A program made the translations under genes and the position numbers. Below the pieces are notes generated by a model, which was not told the origin of the DNA, searched no databases, and saw only the letters and a list, made by a program, of their open reading frames with translations. 64,000 nucleotides of DNA, from assembly GCF_900130055.1 (NCBI RefSeq), contig NZ_FQXU01000007.1:259946-323945 (forward strand). The letters are read 5' to 3'. Positions within the stretch are counted from its first letter, which is position 1. Every line of letters starts with the position of its first letter. Below are positions 54,834 through 63,878 of the stretch, piece by piece. Origin of the DNA: Clostridium intestinale DSM 6191. Lineage in GTDB: Bacteria > Bacillota > Clostridia > Clostridiales > Clostridiaceae.

Positions 54834-56474
54834 TTGTTAGTACCAAAATTAATTACCTGTATAAAAGATTATAATAAACAACAATTCCTAAAGGATTTAT
54901 CCTCTGGAATTATAGTAGCAATAATAGCACTTCCTCTTTCAATAGCCCTAGCTATAGCCTCTGGTGTATCACCTGAAAAAGGCTTATATACTGCAATTAT
55001 TGGTGGATTTATTGTTTCCTTTTTAGGTGGAAGTAAAGTTCAAATTGGAGGTCCAACTGGAGCCTTTGTAATAATAGTCTATGGAATAATTGAGAAATAT
55101 GGATTAGATGGCCTTATAATATCAACCATTATGGCGGGACTTTTCTTAACTATTATGGGATTTCTTAAGTTAGGAAGCCTTATAAGATTTATACCGGCAT
55201 CTATAACTTCAGGTTTCACAAGTGGAATTGCAATAGTAATATTCTCAACTCAAATAAAGGACTTTTTAGGACTATCTATAAAATCAGTTCCTTCAGAGTT
55301 TATACATAAGTGGGGAGCATATTTAAAAAACCTCAATACCTTTAATCCTCAAAGTTTATTAATATCATTATTAACCTTGGGTTGTATAATTTTTTGGCCT
55401 AAAATTAACAAAAAAATACCCGGTGCTTTTTTAGCAATTATATTAACAACAGTAATAACATTGACTTTTAATTTAGATACACCAACCATAGGTAGTGTTT
55501 TTGGTAATTTATCTTCTTCTCTACCATCACTTTCTATTCCAAGTGTAAATTTGTCTACTATACTCAACTTGGTTTTCCCAGCACTAACAATAGCTATCCT
55601 TGCTGCGGTAGAGTCTCTACTTTCTGCAGTTGTTGCAGATAACATGATAGACGGTCGTCATAGATCTAATATGGAATTGGTTGCTCAAGGTTTTGCAAAT
55701 ATATTTTCCGGATTATTTGGAGGAATACCTGTAACTGGAGCTATAGCAAGAACAGCTGCTAATATAAAAAATGGAGGCAGAACTCCTGTTGCTGGAATGG
55801 TTCATTCAGTTATACTTTTACTAATAATGTTTTTATTTATGCCTTATGTTAAGTTAATTCCTATGGCATCTCTGGCTGCTATATTAGTTATGGTATCATA
55901 CAACATGGGTGAATGGGATGCATTTAAAAACTTACTAAAAGCCCCTAAAAGTGATAGCCTAATATTTATAGTTACATTTTTATTGACTGTTTTCTTTGAC
56001 CTAGTATTTGCTATAGGTGTTGGAGTAGTTCTCTCATCCTTATTATTTATGAGGAAGATGGCCGAATTTACTAGTGTTAAGTCTATAATAGATGATATAG
56101 ATAGTGTTGACTTATTAGAAATAAAAAACACTCTAAAATATCCTGAGGATGTTGCTATGTATGAAATAAATGGACCATTTTTCTTTGGTGCAACAGATAA
56201 ATTCATATCAGCTATTAGAGATATTTCCTCCATGCCAAAGATACTTATAATCAAAATGGACAAAGTTCCTATTATGGATTCTACAGCATATCATTCTTTT
56301 GAAATGCTCTTAGATATATGTAATAAAGAAAATACAAAACTTCTATTACTTAATGTACAACCTCAACCTTTAAATACACTAAAGAAATACGGATTTGTAG
56401 ATAAAATAGGTAATAAAAATGTTTGTGTAAGTTTAAATGATGTTATTAATCAATCGAATTATCATACGGCTTAA
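54834..56474 (+). CDS. SulP-family inorganic anion transporter
   Basis: A 546-residue SLC26/SulP transporter. The membrane part (~20-405) includes ALPLSIALAIASGVSPEKGL, GGSKVQIGGPTGAFVIIVYG and GFANIFSGLFGGIPVTGAIA. The C-terminal STAS domain (~425-540) has ILIIKMDKVPIMDSTAYHSF. Relatives carry sulfate, bicarbonate or dicarboxylates, and the substrate is not readable here. I chose TTG at 54834, with TGGAG eight bases upstream, over ATG at 54807, which lies within the palindrome region and has no ribosome site. Confidence 0.88.
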   Translation: MLVPKLITCIKDYNKQQFLKDLSSGIIVAIIALPLSIALAIASGVSPEKGLYTAIIGGFIVSFLGGSKVQIGGPTGAFVIIVYGIIEKYGLDGLIISTIMAGLFLTIMGFLKLGSLIRFIPASITSGFTSGIAIVIFSTQIKDFLGLSIKSVPSEFIHKWGAYLKNLNTFNPQSLLISLLTLGCIIFWPKINKKIPGAFLAIILTTVITLTFNLDTPTIGSVFGNLSSSLPSLSIPSVNLSTILNLVFPALTIAILAAVESLLSAVVADNMIDGRHRSNMELVAQGFANIFSGLFGGIPVTGAIARTAANIKNGGRTPVAGMVHSVILLLIMFLFMPYVKLIPMASLAAILVMVSYNMGEWDAFKNLLKAPKSDSLIFIVTFLLTVFFDLVFAIGVGVVLSSLLFMRKMAEFTSVKSIIDDIDSVDLLEIKNTLKYPEDVAMYEINGPFFFGATDKFISAIRDISSMPKILIIKMDKVPIMDSTAYHSFEMLLDICNKENTKLLLLNVQPQPLNTLKKYGFVDKIGNKNVCVSLNDVINQSNYHTA

Positions 56475-56517
56475 TATATTATATATAAGCTATGTTTCTA
56501 AATATAATACCGTTAAA

Positions 56518-56553
56518 ATGGCTGTGGAACTAATTATTTAGCTCCACAGCCAT
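56518..56553. terminator. Terminator between SulP and the membrane HTH-like gene
   Basis: A 15-base stem (ATGGCTGTGGAACTA against TAGCTCCACAGCCAT, one G-U pair), followed on plus by ACTTATTTTTC. It separates two convergent genes and can serve both. Confidence 0.85.
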
Positions 56554-56576
56554 ACTTATTTTTCTACAGTAATTTT

Positions 56577-56924
56577 TTAAGAATTTGATTGATTTATTTT
56601 TCTTGGTCCTACTTCAAGCCATTTATCTAAAGCTCCTTTACTAAATATATAAGTATCTCCAACTTTAGTATATGGCAAATCATTATGTTCGGAGTCTACT
56701 ATACTCTTTAACTGAAACTCAGCTATACCTAAATATTCAGATGCTGTTTGTAAGTTATATGTCTTTTCATTTGTAGTTTGTTGCGGCTGTCTTAAGTCCA
56801 CACTTAATCCATTTGGAAATGAAACTACTGGTGCAGTTTTTATAGCTCTTCCTATAATTGAAGCTGCAATTATTAAAGAAAATGATAAAACTATTATTGA
56901 AATTGCTAATAACTTGTCTTTCAT
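56577..56924 (-). CDS. Membrane-tethered protein with excisionase-like HTH region
   Basis: A 115-residue protein: a membrane helix at ~5-27 (LLAISIIVLSFSLIIAASII), a linker, then YNLQTASEYLGIAEFQLKSI with YTKVGDTYIFSKGALDKWLE. The latter resembles the HTH_17/excisionase domain (xxxAAxxLGxxxxxxxxL ... G...F....ldkW). A short basic start before the helix suggests N-in, which would put the HTH-like part outside the cell, unusual for DNA binding. ATG at 56924 follows AAAGGGGGAGTTTTA. Role unknown. Confidence 0.55.
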   Translation of the reverse strand: MKDKLLAISIIVLSFSLIIAASIIGRAIKTAPVVSFPNGLSVDLRQPQQTTNEKTYNLQTASEYLGIAEFQLKSIVDSEHNDLPYTKVGDTYIFSKGALDKWLEVGPRKINQSNS

Positions 56925-57110
56925 TAAAACTCCCCCTTTATAAACCCATATATTAACATTATATATTAATAACTTAACCCCTTCAAACAAAATATATATA
57001 TAATCAATATGTTCCACAATTACTGGTTACATTATGGTATTATGTAAATATATACTAATATGATATATAACTAAAATTAATTTCTTTAATTAAAATTGGA
57101 GGTAATATAC

Positions 57111-57995
57111 ATGGGTGCTTCAGCTGCTATTATTATAATTATTGCTATGTTTTTCATCGGTTTATTTATAGCAATTCCTTCACTAATAGGACTTATAACC
57201 TACAAATTACACAATAAAAAGAAAGGTAAAAAAACAAAATTAATAGTTCGCATAATATTAATTATTACACTTATATCTGGATTAACAGTATTTTCTCTTC
57301 CAATACTTTTTGTCGGTACACTTGTATATGACCAATATGAACATGCTCAGTATAAAAAAACATTAGTTGGAGCCGCTGACCGAGAGGATTTAATAAAAGT
57401 AAAGGAACTTTTAGACAGTGGAACTGATCCAGACCAAAATAAAGGTTCTAATTATACTGCCTTAACATATGCATGTACATCAGGAAACTATGAAATAGCA
57501 AAACTTTTAATCAAACATGGTTGTACAATTGACGTTGAGTTTAATGGGTATAGTGACGGAACACAAAAAGGCTATACCCCTCTCATGTATGCTGTAACTG
57601 CACAACAAAAATATGACCTTGTTAATTTACTTATATCTAACAAAGCTGATATAAATCACAAAGCATCATCAGATGGCTATACTCCTCTCATTAGAGCAGT
57701 TAATTGCGAACAACCTGAGATTGTAAATCTTTTGATTAAAAATGGTGCTGATATTAATGCTTCCGATAATAAAGGCAACACTGTATTACGACATGCATGT
57801 GACAATAGCCCTAATTATGCAAACTATTCTAATATAAAGACCCTATTAGAAACTGGAGCATTAGTAAATACTGACACAACCACTTTAGAAGGTCTAACTA
57901 CATTGGTTAAGAAAAGTACTATAAATATTAGTAATCCTAATGATGATTACTCTGATAAAATTATAAGCATTTTAAGTGAGTATAGTAATAAGTAA
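57111..57995 (+). CDS. Membrane protein with ankyrin repeats
   Basis: A 294-residue protein with two N-terminal membrane helices (~4-30 and ~48-70), then ankyrin repeats to the end. Repeat units read DLIKVKELLDSGTDPDQNKG, TALTYACTSGNYEIAKLLI, TPLMYAVTAQQKYDLVNLLI, TPLIRAVNCEQPEIVNLLIK and NTVLRHACDN. About five repeats are clear. Ankyrin domains bind proteins; the partner is unknown. ATG at 57111 follows TTGGAGGTAATATAC. Confidence 0.82.
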   Translation: MGASAAIIIIIAMFFIGLFIAIPSLIGLITYKLHNKKKGKKTKLIVRIILIITLISGLTVFSLPILFVGTLVYDQYEHAQYKKTLVGAADREDLIKVKELLDSGTDPDQNKGSNYTALTYACTSGNYEIAKLLIKHGCTIDVEFNGYSDGTQKGYTPLMYAVTAQQKYDLVNLLISNKADINHKASSDGYTPLIRAVNCEQPEIVNLLIKNGADINASDNKGNTVLRHACDNSPNYANYSNIKTLLETGALVNTDTTTLEGLTTLVKKSTINISNPNDDYSDKIISILSEYSNK

Positions 57996-58010
57996 ATATA
58001 TAATTAAAAA

Positions 58011-58039
58011 TGGTTTGTAAGAATTATTCCTACAAACCA
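58011..58039 (+). terminator. Terminator of the ankyrin gene
   Basis: Stem TGGTTTGTA/TACAAACCA, 15 bases after the ankyrin stop. The plus-strand U-tract that follows is weak (CCCTTTGTCTC). Confidence 0.6.
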
Positions 58040-58063
58040 CCCTTTGTCTCTATTTATCTGATG

Positions 58064-58118
58064 TCTAGCCACTGTTATATACAAGCCTAACAAAGGATGG
58101 GATATAACAGTGGCTAGA
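58064..58118. repeat. Long perfect inverted repeat, MITE-like or structured RNA
   Basis: A perfect 17-base stem TCTAGCCACTGTTATAT/ATATAACAGTGGCTAGA around a 21-base loop. The pairing can be extended outward by TTATCT/AGATAA after a short mismatch (about 58054-58128). It has no U-tract on either strand and lies between convergent ankyrin and SGNH genes. It is more than an ordinary terminator requires. Confidence 0.6.
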
Positions 58119-58196
58119 CCCTAGATAAGTTCAACTATACTCATAGAGCACAGGCGATTTAGATAAGGATAAACCCTCATCTAAATCAAGTTTCAC

Positions 58197-59027
58197 TTAA
58201 TAATTAGCGTCTAAATAATCCCCAATAACTTGAGCGTATAGCTTGGCCCCTTCAGTGCTTAAGTTAACACCATCTTCTAAGTTAGAGTTCATCTTACTTC
58301 TTAACATTGTATAAAGTTCTTGTTTTTCACTTTCAGCATACATGTCCACATATCCAACTTTATTCTTTTCTGCAACTTCTTTAATTGCATCACAATATTT
58401 TTTTAGCTGAGCATTTGCTCCACCAACTTCATTATACCAATTAGCAGGATGTTTTTTGTAATAGTAATTTGCATTTCCACCCATATTACCATTACCTTTA
58501 TTTCCTTCAATAACTTTGTTAGGTGCAACTAAAATAGGAATAGCTTTCTTTTCTTTTATTTGTTTAACCATAGACTCCAGATTACTTTTAAATTTATCTA
58601 AAGGAACATTTTCTTTATTCTTATCTACAAAATAATGATCATTTAATCCAAAATTAATTGCTACAAAGTCAGGATTTTTTTCTAAAACATCTTTATTTAA
58701 TCTTTCCAAACCTTGGGTAGATGTATTCCCATTAACCCCTGCATTTGTAAGTTCCAAACTAAATCTTTCCTTTAATAAATCAGTCCATAACTTATTTCCA
58801 GCTTGAAAATTCTCTCCATATGTAATATTATCGCCTAAAGCAACAACCTTAGCCCCTTTTATAGATTTAGTTATTACTTCCTCTTTAGGCTCTTCCTTTA
58901 CTGGTATGTTAGATGCCACTGGCACTATCTTTGTTTTTTTATTAAAACTATACATGCCAAAAACTACAGTTAATATTGTAACTATAGATAATAATACTAC
59001 TAATAAAATCCACTTCTTGTTCTTCAC
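58197..59027 (-). CDS. SGNH-fold protein lacking catalytic Ser and His
   Basis: A 276-residue membrane-anchored protein (helix ~6-27). The SGNH fold is clear: KVVALGDNITYGE (block I), NAGVNGNTS (block II), INFGLNDHYF (block III) and LEDGVNLSTEGAKLY (block V). But block I has GDN in place of GDS (N67), and block V has DGVN in place of DGVH (N255). So nucleophile and base are both replaced by asparagine, while the oxyanion residues G97 and N129 and D252 remain. A binding role is more likely than hydrolysis. ATG at 59027. Confidence 0.8.
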   Translation of the reverse strand: MKNKKWILLVVLLSIVTILTVVFGMYSFNKKTKIVPVASNIPVKEEPKEEVITKSIKGAKVVALGDNITYGENFQAGNKLWTDLLKERFSLELTNAGVNGNTSTQGLERLNKDVLEKNPDFVAINFGLNDHYFVDKNKENVPLDKFKSNLESMVKQIKEKKAIPILVAPNKVIEGNKGNGNMGGNANYYYKKHPANWYNEVGGANAQLKKYCDAIKEVAEKNKVGYVDMYAESEKQELYTMLRSKMNSNLEDGVNLSTEGAKLYAQVIGDYLDANY

Positions 59028-59098
59028 ACTTCTTCCTCCATCAACTATAATTACTATTATTATATCATTTATGGAAGTTTTTTAAACCTCAATAACAA

Positions 59099-59134
59099 AA
59101 AATCATTTCAAAACCGAGGTTTCAAAATGATTTT
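59099..59134 (-). terminator. Terminator of the FlxA-like gene
   Basis: Stem AAAATCATTT/AAATGATTTT, with an inner AAACC/GGTTT pairing, followed on minus by TTGTTATTG after a T-run. It lies 13 bases past the FlxA-like stop. Confidence 0.8.
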
Positions 59135-59147
59135 TCTATAGATAATT

Positions 59148-59504
59148 TTATGCAAAGGCGTCTATTAATGTTCCTTGTGTTTTTTCATAAGAAGATTCTT
59201 CCTCATTACTTTTTAATGTGGAAACATTATTTTTACCTTGAGAAGAAACTTCTGATACTTTTTGAGTAGCATTACTGTTGCTGCTGCTTTGAGCTTCCTT
59301 TTGCTGTATTTGAGCATCTATCTGTTCTATTTGTTGTTGTAGCTGCTCAACTTTTTCTTGTTTTGTTTTATCATTTAACTTACTTGAATTCACTTGTAAA
59401 AGCTGTTGCTGAAGACTTTCTCTTTGCTTTTTTAATGCTTCTAAACTGCTATCTGAAGCTTTATATGTACTAGTTGAAGTATTAGAAATCGAACCAACAT
59501 TCAT
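59148..59504 (-). CDS. FlxA-like coiled-coil protein
   Basis: A 118-residue protein with a glutamine-rich coiled coil at ~20-75 (LEALKKQRESLQQQLLQVNS and EQLQQQIEQIDAQIQQKEAQ), then a serine/asparagine-rich tail. It resembles FlxA-type proteins, some of which are linked with flagella, but the match is mainly by composition. ATG at 59504 follows AAGGAGTGGTAAAA. Confidence 0.6.
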   Translation of the reverse strand: MNVGSISNTSTSTYKASDSSLEALKKQRESLQQQLLQVNSSKLNDKTKQEKVEQLQQQIEQIDAQIQQKEAQSSSNSNATQKVSEVSSQGKNNVSTLKSNEEESSYEKTQGTLIDAFA

Positions 59505-59623
59505 TTTTACCACTCCTTGTTATTTTATGCAACCTCTTATTTTAATAATAAAACTAAAATTTCAAGATATTATGGTAAAAATATGTGAATATTGTGTGAC
59601 ATAATCTAATTCTCACTAACTAG

Positions 59624-61012
59624 TTATACAACTTCCGCCTCTGCTTCTAGTTCACCTTTTTCATGTGCTTTAGTTAAAAGTCTTAACTCTCTAAATAGGA
59701 ATATTGCCGTTATAATTGAGGATGTACCATCTGCTACCGGGCCTGCTAGCCAAACTCCAGTTATGCTATTTAACATTCTTGGAAGTATTAAATATAAAGG
59801 TATTAAAAGAATAACTTGTCTAAGCAAACTTAAAAACATAGATATTTTGGCTTTACCAACACTTTGAAAATAGTTACCGCTTATTATTTGGAATCCTACT
59901 ATAGGAAGCATTGCTAAGAATATTCTTATACCATGTGATGCTACTGCAACAAGCTCTGGGTCTTTATTAAAGAGTTTAATAATTTGTGGTGCAAATGCTT
60001 GAACTCCTATAAAGCCCATAACAACAATTATTGTAGCTCCCATAATAGCATACTTTAATGTATCTAGTACCCTTTTATAAGCTTTCGCTCCATAATTAAA
60101 TCCAATTATCGGCTGGTACCCTTGATTTATTCCAAACAAAGGCATAACAATTAAAGTAACTACACTGTTTATTACTGTCATAGCACCTATTGCTACATCT
60201 CCACCATAAGTCTTAAGTGCTGTATTTGCAGTTATTGATACCACACTTGCTGCCATTTGCATTGAAAAAGGAGAAACTCCTATTGCAAAAATTGTTTTAA
60301 CTATATGCATATCTAGTTTTAAATTGCTTATTTTTAATTTTAAACTACTTTGCCCTTTTAAAAAATAACTTAAAACCCAAATAGTTGAGACGGCTTGAGA
60401 TATTATTGTTGCTAATGCCGCTCCTTTTACTCCCATGCCAAAAGTAAAAATAAATATAGGATCTAAAATAGTGTTAAGTACTGCTCCAACTAACATTGTG
60501 GACGCTGCTCTTTTAGGATTTCCCTCAGCTCTAATGCAGTGATTTAAGCTAAAGGATGTAAGACTGAATATTGTTCCAAGTAAAATTATTCCAAGATAAT
60601 CACTAGCGTAACCAAAAGTACTTTCGCTTGCACCAAACATCATTAAAAGTTTATCTTTATATAAAAGTCCTACTATAGTTATTAAAATAGAAAATATTAT
60701 TGAAAGAGAAAGTGCATTCCCTAATATATGTTCTGCTTCATCTTTTTTTCTTTGCCCTAATTTAATTGATATATTTGCTGATGCACCAACTCCTGTAAGC
60801 ATAGCAAAAGCTATAACTACAGTCATAATCGGGAAACTTAATCCAACTCCTGTTAAAGCAAGTTGTCCTACACCTTCCATCTGTCCTATATAGATTCTAT
60901 CTACCACATTATATAATGCATTTACAAGCATTCCTATAATAGCTGGTACAGAGAAGCTTATAAGTAATTTTAATATATTTTCATTTGCCAGTCGTTTTTC
61001 TCTATCTATCAT
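59624..61012 (-). CDS. MATE-family efflux transporter
   Basis: A 462-residue, twelve-helix cation-drug antiporter. It has ILKLLISFSVPAIIGMLVNA and LYNVVDRIYIGQ at the start, then PLFGINQGYQPIIGFNYGAK at the second-half equivalent. Length and repeat structure fit the MepA/NorM-like clade. ATG at 61012 follows AAGGAGATTACAA. It overlaps the marR gene by 11 bases, so its expression follows that repressor. Confidence 0.92.
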   Translation of the reverse strand: MIDREKRLANENILKLLISFSVPAIIGMLVNALYNVVDRIYIGQMEGVGQLALTGVGLSFPIMTVVIAFAMLTGVGASANISIKLGQRKKDEAEHILGNALSLSIIFSILITIVGLLYKDKLLMMFGASESTFGYASDYLGIILLGTIFSLTSFSLNHCIRAEGNPKRAASTMLVGAVLNTILDPIFIFTFGMGVKGAALATIISQAVSTIWVLSYFLKGQSSLKLKISNLKLDMHIVKTIFAIGVSPFSMQMAASVVSITANTALKTYGGDVAIGAMTVINSVVTLIVMPLFGINQGYQPIIGFNYGAKAYKRVLDTLKYAIMGATIIVVMGFIGVQAFAPQIIKLFNKDPELVAVASHGIRIFLAMLPIVGFQIISGNYFQSVGKAKISMFLSLLRQVILLIPLYLILPRMLNSITGVWLAGPVADGTSSIITAIFLFRELRLLTKAHEKGELEAEAEVV

Positions 61013-61457
61013 TTGTAATCTCCTTTAATCTTTTTTTCTTTTTGTTCTCCACCATTCTCTGGAGAAGATTTAATGCCATTTTCTTTTCTTCTTCTGTGAA
61101 ATCCGATGTTAATATATCATTCCATTCTAGTAGAACATTTCTAATATCCTTAATAATATCTTTCCCATCAGCAGTTAAATAAACTCTGTAAGCTCGTTTA
61201 TCATTTTCATCTACAGATCTTTTTACCAAACCTTCTTCTTCAAGCTTTTTTAAGGCTTTAGCCGTTGTTCCTTTATCTATAATTAGTTTACAAGTCATTT
61301 CTTCCTGAGTTACACCTTCATTGTTTTCAAGAAAAAGTAGAAAAGTATATTGTCCACTCCCTATATTTCCAATATTAAAATTTTTATTAAAATACATAGC
61401 TCCTGCTCTATACAATATAGAAATATATCTTCCAATGCTATCAATATTTTTTTGCAT
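61002..61457 (-). CDS. MarR-family repressor of the MATE gene
   Basis: A 151-residue MarR protein. The winged helix reads GVTQEEMTCKLIIDKGTTAK with ALKKLEEEGLVKRSVDENDK and RAYRVYLTADGKDII. ATG at 61457 follows AAAGGTGG. An inverted repeat lies 22 bases upstream and overlaps its -10 region. With the overlapping MATE gene, this matches the mepR-mepA type arrangement of autoregulated drug efflux. Confidence 0.9.
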   Translation of the reverse strand: MQKNIDSIGRYISILYRAGAMYFNKNFNIGNIGSGQYTFLLFLENNEGVTQEEMTCKLIIDKGTTAKALKKLEEEGLVKRSVDENDKRAYRVYLTADGKDIIKDIRNVLLEWNDILTSDFTEEEKKMALNLLQRMVENKKKKRLKEITNDR

Positions 61458-61478
61458 CTCATCCACCTTTAATAAAAA

Positions 61479-61504
61479 ATAATAGTTGCATGCACAACTA
61501 TTAT
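61479..61504 (-). promoter_or_regulatory. MarR-type operator
   Basis: Perfect arms ATAATAGTTG/CAACTATTAT with a six-base spacer, overlapping the minus-strand -10 TATAAT at 61500-61505. The GTTG..CAAC core is typical of MarR-family sites. Best read as the autoregulatory operator of the marR-MATE operon. Confidence 0.75.
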
Positions 61505-61565
61505 AGTATAAATTATTAATAATTTATTTACAAGTATATTTTTTAATAAATAAAAAGTAACTAAA

Positions 61566-61600
61566 AAGGTTATTTCCTAAAACCCTTAAGAAATAACCTT
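61566..61600 (-). terminator. Terminator of the small gene at 61606-61818
   Basis: Stem AAGGTTATTTC/GAAATAACCTT with a 13-base loop, followed on minus by TTTAGTT after a T-run. Confidence 0.8.
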
Positions 61601-61605
61601 AAATA

Positions 61606-61818
61606 TTAACTATTTTTTTTACTTATTAAATAAATCTGTTGACTTATTATATTTTCCATTGTGTCTTGAATTACAAAATCTTCTTTTTTACTTCTTCCTT
61701 CATAATATCTTACTTTAACATTTTGTACGTCATTGTTACTAGAATTAATAAAATTAGCATTAAAAACAACTTTAAACCCTTGCTCGTGACCACTTTCAAC
61801 TGCTTCTATTAGATTCAT
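61606..61818 (-). CDS. Small protein of unknown function
   Basis: A 70-residue protein, MNLIEAVESGHEQGFKVVFN then DVQNVKVRYYEGRSKKEDFV. No membrane helix or signal is seen. It has a good ribosome site (GAGGTG, eight bases before ATG 61818) and its own terminator, so it is probably real. I do not recognise the family. Confidence 0.55.
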   Translation of the reverse strand: MNLIEAVESGHEQGFKVVFNANFINSSNNDVQNVKVRYYEGRSKKEDFVIQDTMENIISQQIYLISKKNS

Positions 61819-61904
61819 CTTCACAACACCTCAACACATAATTTTTAGTTATATATATTATATTCTATAAACTATTAGAAAATCCTTTAATCTATTACAT
61901 ATTT

Positions 61905-62741
61905 TTAAAAATAATTTAATTTTTCTTTTATCATTTTTATTTCTCTTTTGTGACCTTCATTATCTAATGGTGTTTCAGCATAAAAAGGTAAAGTTTTTAT
62001 ATATGGATGCTCCATTATTTTTATTATTGAATCTAGTCCTATAGTTCCTTCACCAACAGGTACATGTCTATCTTTTCTTTCACCAAAAGGCATTAAGCTG
62101 TCGTTTAAATGAATGGTTTTTAATTTCTCTATTCCTATTATCTTGTCAAACTCCTCCATAACCTCATAGATATTATTTTTAATGTCATATCCAGCAGAAA
62201 AAACATGGCATAAGTCCATACATACCCCTATCTTTTCCTTATAACTTATTTTATCTATTATGCTCTTTAAATGTTCAAACCTAAACCCAATTTCAGTTCC
62301 TTTTCCAGGCATAGTTTCAAGTAAAATCTTGATTTTTTCATCCCCTTTTATTGATTCATTAAGAGCATTAGCTATTTTATTTATTGAAACTTCAACTCCT
62401 GAACCTGTATGACTACCTGGATGAAAAACAAAAAACTCAATTCCTAATTTGTCCATTCTATGAATATCTTCTTTAATAACAGTCCTGCCAAACTCATACA
62501 CACCTTCATCACTACTGCCAAGATTCATAGTATAAGGTGCATGTGCTTGTAGTGGTCCAAACTTATACTCTTTTCTCAATTTCTGAAATTCATTAACATC
62601 TTTTTCATTATAAGCTCTAAAATTTGATCCTCTAGGATTTCTACTAAAAAACTGAAAAACATTAGCCTCCATTTCTATAATATCCTTAGAAGCCCTTGCA
62701 TATCCTTTAGCTGTTGTCATATGTGGTCCTATATATAACAT
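61905..62741 (-). CDS. nfo: Endonuclease IV (AP endonuclease)
   Basis: Cuts DNA 5' of abasic sites in base excision repair, using three zinc ions. The 278-residue TIM-barrel protein has [95 protein letters not shown] and PFYAETPLD, all the expected ligand motifs. ATG at 62741 follows AAAGGAGACTTTT. Confidence 0.95.
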   Translation of the reverse strand: MLYIGPHMTTAKGYARASKDIIEMEANVFQFFSRNPRGSNFRAYNEKDVNEFQKLRKEYKFGPLQAHAPYTMNLGSSDEGVYEFGRTVIKEDIHRMDKLGIEFFVFHPGSHTGSGVEVSINKIANALNESIKGDEKIKILLETMPGKGTEIGFRFEHLKSIIDKISYKEKIGVCMDLCHVFSAGYDIKNNIYEVMEEFDKIIGIEKLKTIHLNDSLMPFGERKDRHVPVGEGTIGLDSIIKIMEHPYIKTLPFYAETPLDNEGHKREIKMIKEKLNYF

Positions 62742-62891
62742 AAAAGTCTCCTTTAGTTTCACTATATATAGCTAGTGTTTTCAACTTCATAAATACTATT
62801 CTAACTTTGTTAGTTTACACGGTTTTTACAAAACTTAACTTCATTATTTAACTAAATCCAATTATAATTAAACTATCATCAAATACTTTAA

Positions 62892-62941
62892 AGGAAGGCA
62901 TCCTATTCCATTTTTATCACCGTCCACACTAATGCCTTCCT
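62892..62941 (+). ncRNA. Orphan hairpin with plus-strand U-tract
   Basis: Stem AGGAAGGCAT/ATGCCTTCCT around a 30-base loop, followed on plus by ATTTTTTTAT. No plus-strand gene lies nearby. A TATAAT at about 62868 could promote a very short RNA from ~62880. This suggests a small RNA or a terminator for an unseen transcript. The 62742-63023 gap holds no other gene. Confidence 0.4.
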
Positions 62942-62967
62942 ATTTTTTTATCTGTATTTAATAAAAA

Positions 62968-63008
62968 AATCACTCCTCCAGTTGTTTTATACAACCTTTA
63001 GAGTGATT
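62968..63008 (-). terminator. Terminator of yebC
   Basis: Outer stem AATCACTC/GAGTGATT with an inner GTTGT/ACAAC pairing, followed on minus by TTTTTATT. It lies 15 bases past the yebC stop. Confidence 0.85.
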
Positions 63009-63023
63009 ATATTTAAATTAGTC

Positions 63024-63761
63024 TTACCCTTCCCATCCATCTGGGAACTCAGCATTGTGGTAAACTTCTTGAACATCATCGTCATCTTCAAGTAAGTCAA
63101 GCATCTTTTGGAACTTCTTAGCATCATCTTCATTAATTGCTGTATATGTATCTGGTATCATTTTTACAGCTGCTTCTAAGAATTCTAAACCTTCTGCTTC
63201 TAAGGCTTCTCTAACTGTACTAAAGTCATCTGGTGCAGTTGTTATTACGAAAACTTCCTCTTCTGATGAAAAATCTTCAGCGCCTGAGTCTAAAGCTAAC
63301 ATCATGATTTCATCTTCATCTTTGTCTTCTTTTTCTATAACTATTTCACCTTTTTCTTGGAACATGAATCCAACACATCCGCTTGCTCCCATGTTTCCGC
63401 CACCTTTTGTGAAGGCACTTCTTACATTACCAGCAGATCTATTTTTGTTATCTGTTAGAGTTTCAACTATAACAGCTACTCCTGATGGACCATATCCTTC
63501 ATAAACTATTGTTTCATAGTTTACTGAACCAAGTTCTCCTGAAGCTTTTTTAATAGCTCTTTGTATATTATCACTAGGCATATTCTCTGCTTTTGCTTTT
63601 GCTACAGCATCTCTTAGTCTAGCATTAGTTTCTGGATTAGCTCCACCATTTTTAACGCTAACAGCTATTTCTTTACCTATCTTTGTGAATATTTTTCCTC
63701 TTTTAGCATCTGTTTTGCCTTTTTTAGCTTGTATATTATGCCACTTTGAATGTCCTGACAT
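63024..63761 (-). CDS. yebC: YebC/PmpR-family regulator (translation/DNA-binding)
   Basis: A 245-residue YebC protein, opening [20 protein letters not shown], then [51 protein letters not shown] and [20 protein letters not shown]. The family was long called a transcription regulator; some members assist ribosomes at proline-rich stretches. ATG at 63761 follows AGGAGG. Confidence 0.96.
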   Translation of the reverse strand: MSGHSKWHNIQAKKGKTDAKRGKIFTKIGKEIAVSVKNGGANPETNARLRDAVAKAKAENMPSDNIQRAIKKASGELGSVNYETIVYEGYGPSGVAVIVETLTDNKNRSAGNVRSAFTKGGGNMGASGCVGFMFQEKGEIVIEKEDKDEDEIMMLALDSGAEDFSSEEEVFVITTAPDDFSTVREALEAEGLEFLEAAVKMIPDTYTAINEDDAKKFQKMLDLLEDDDDVQEVYHNAEFPDGWEG

Positions 63762-63878
63762 TATATTTCCTCCTAACTTTGTTCCCTTATATGTTAACCC
63801 TTAAGGTCAATATCCTAAACCATTATAACATAGCATAAATTCCATCTGCAACTTGAAGTGGGTAATTTAGCCATATAT

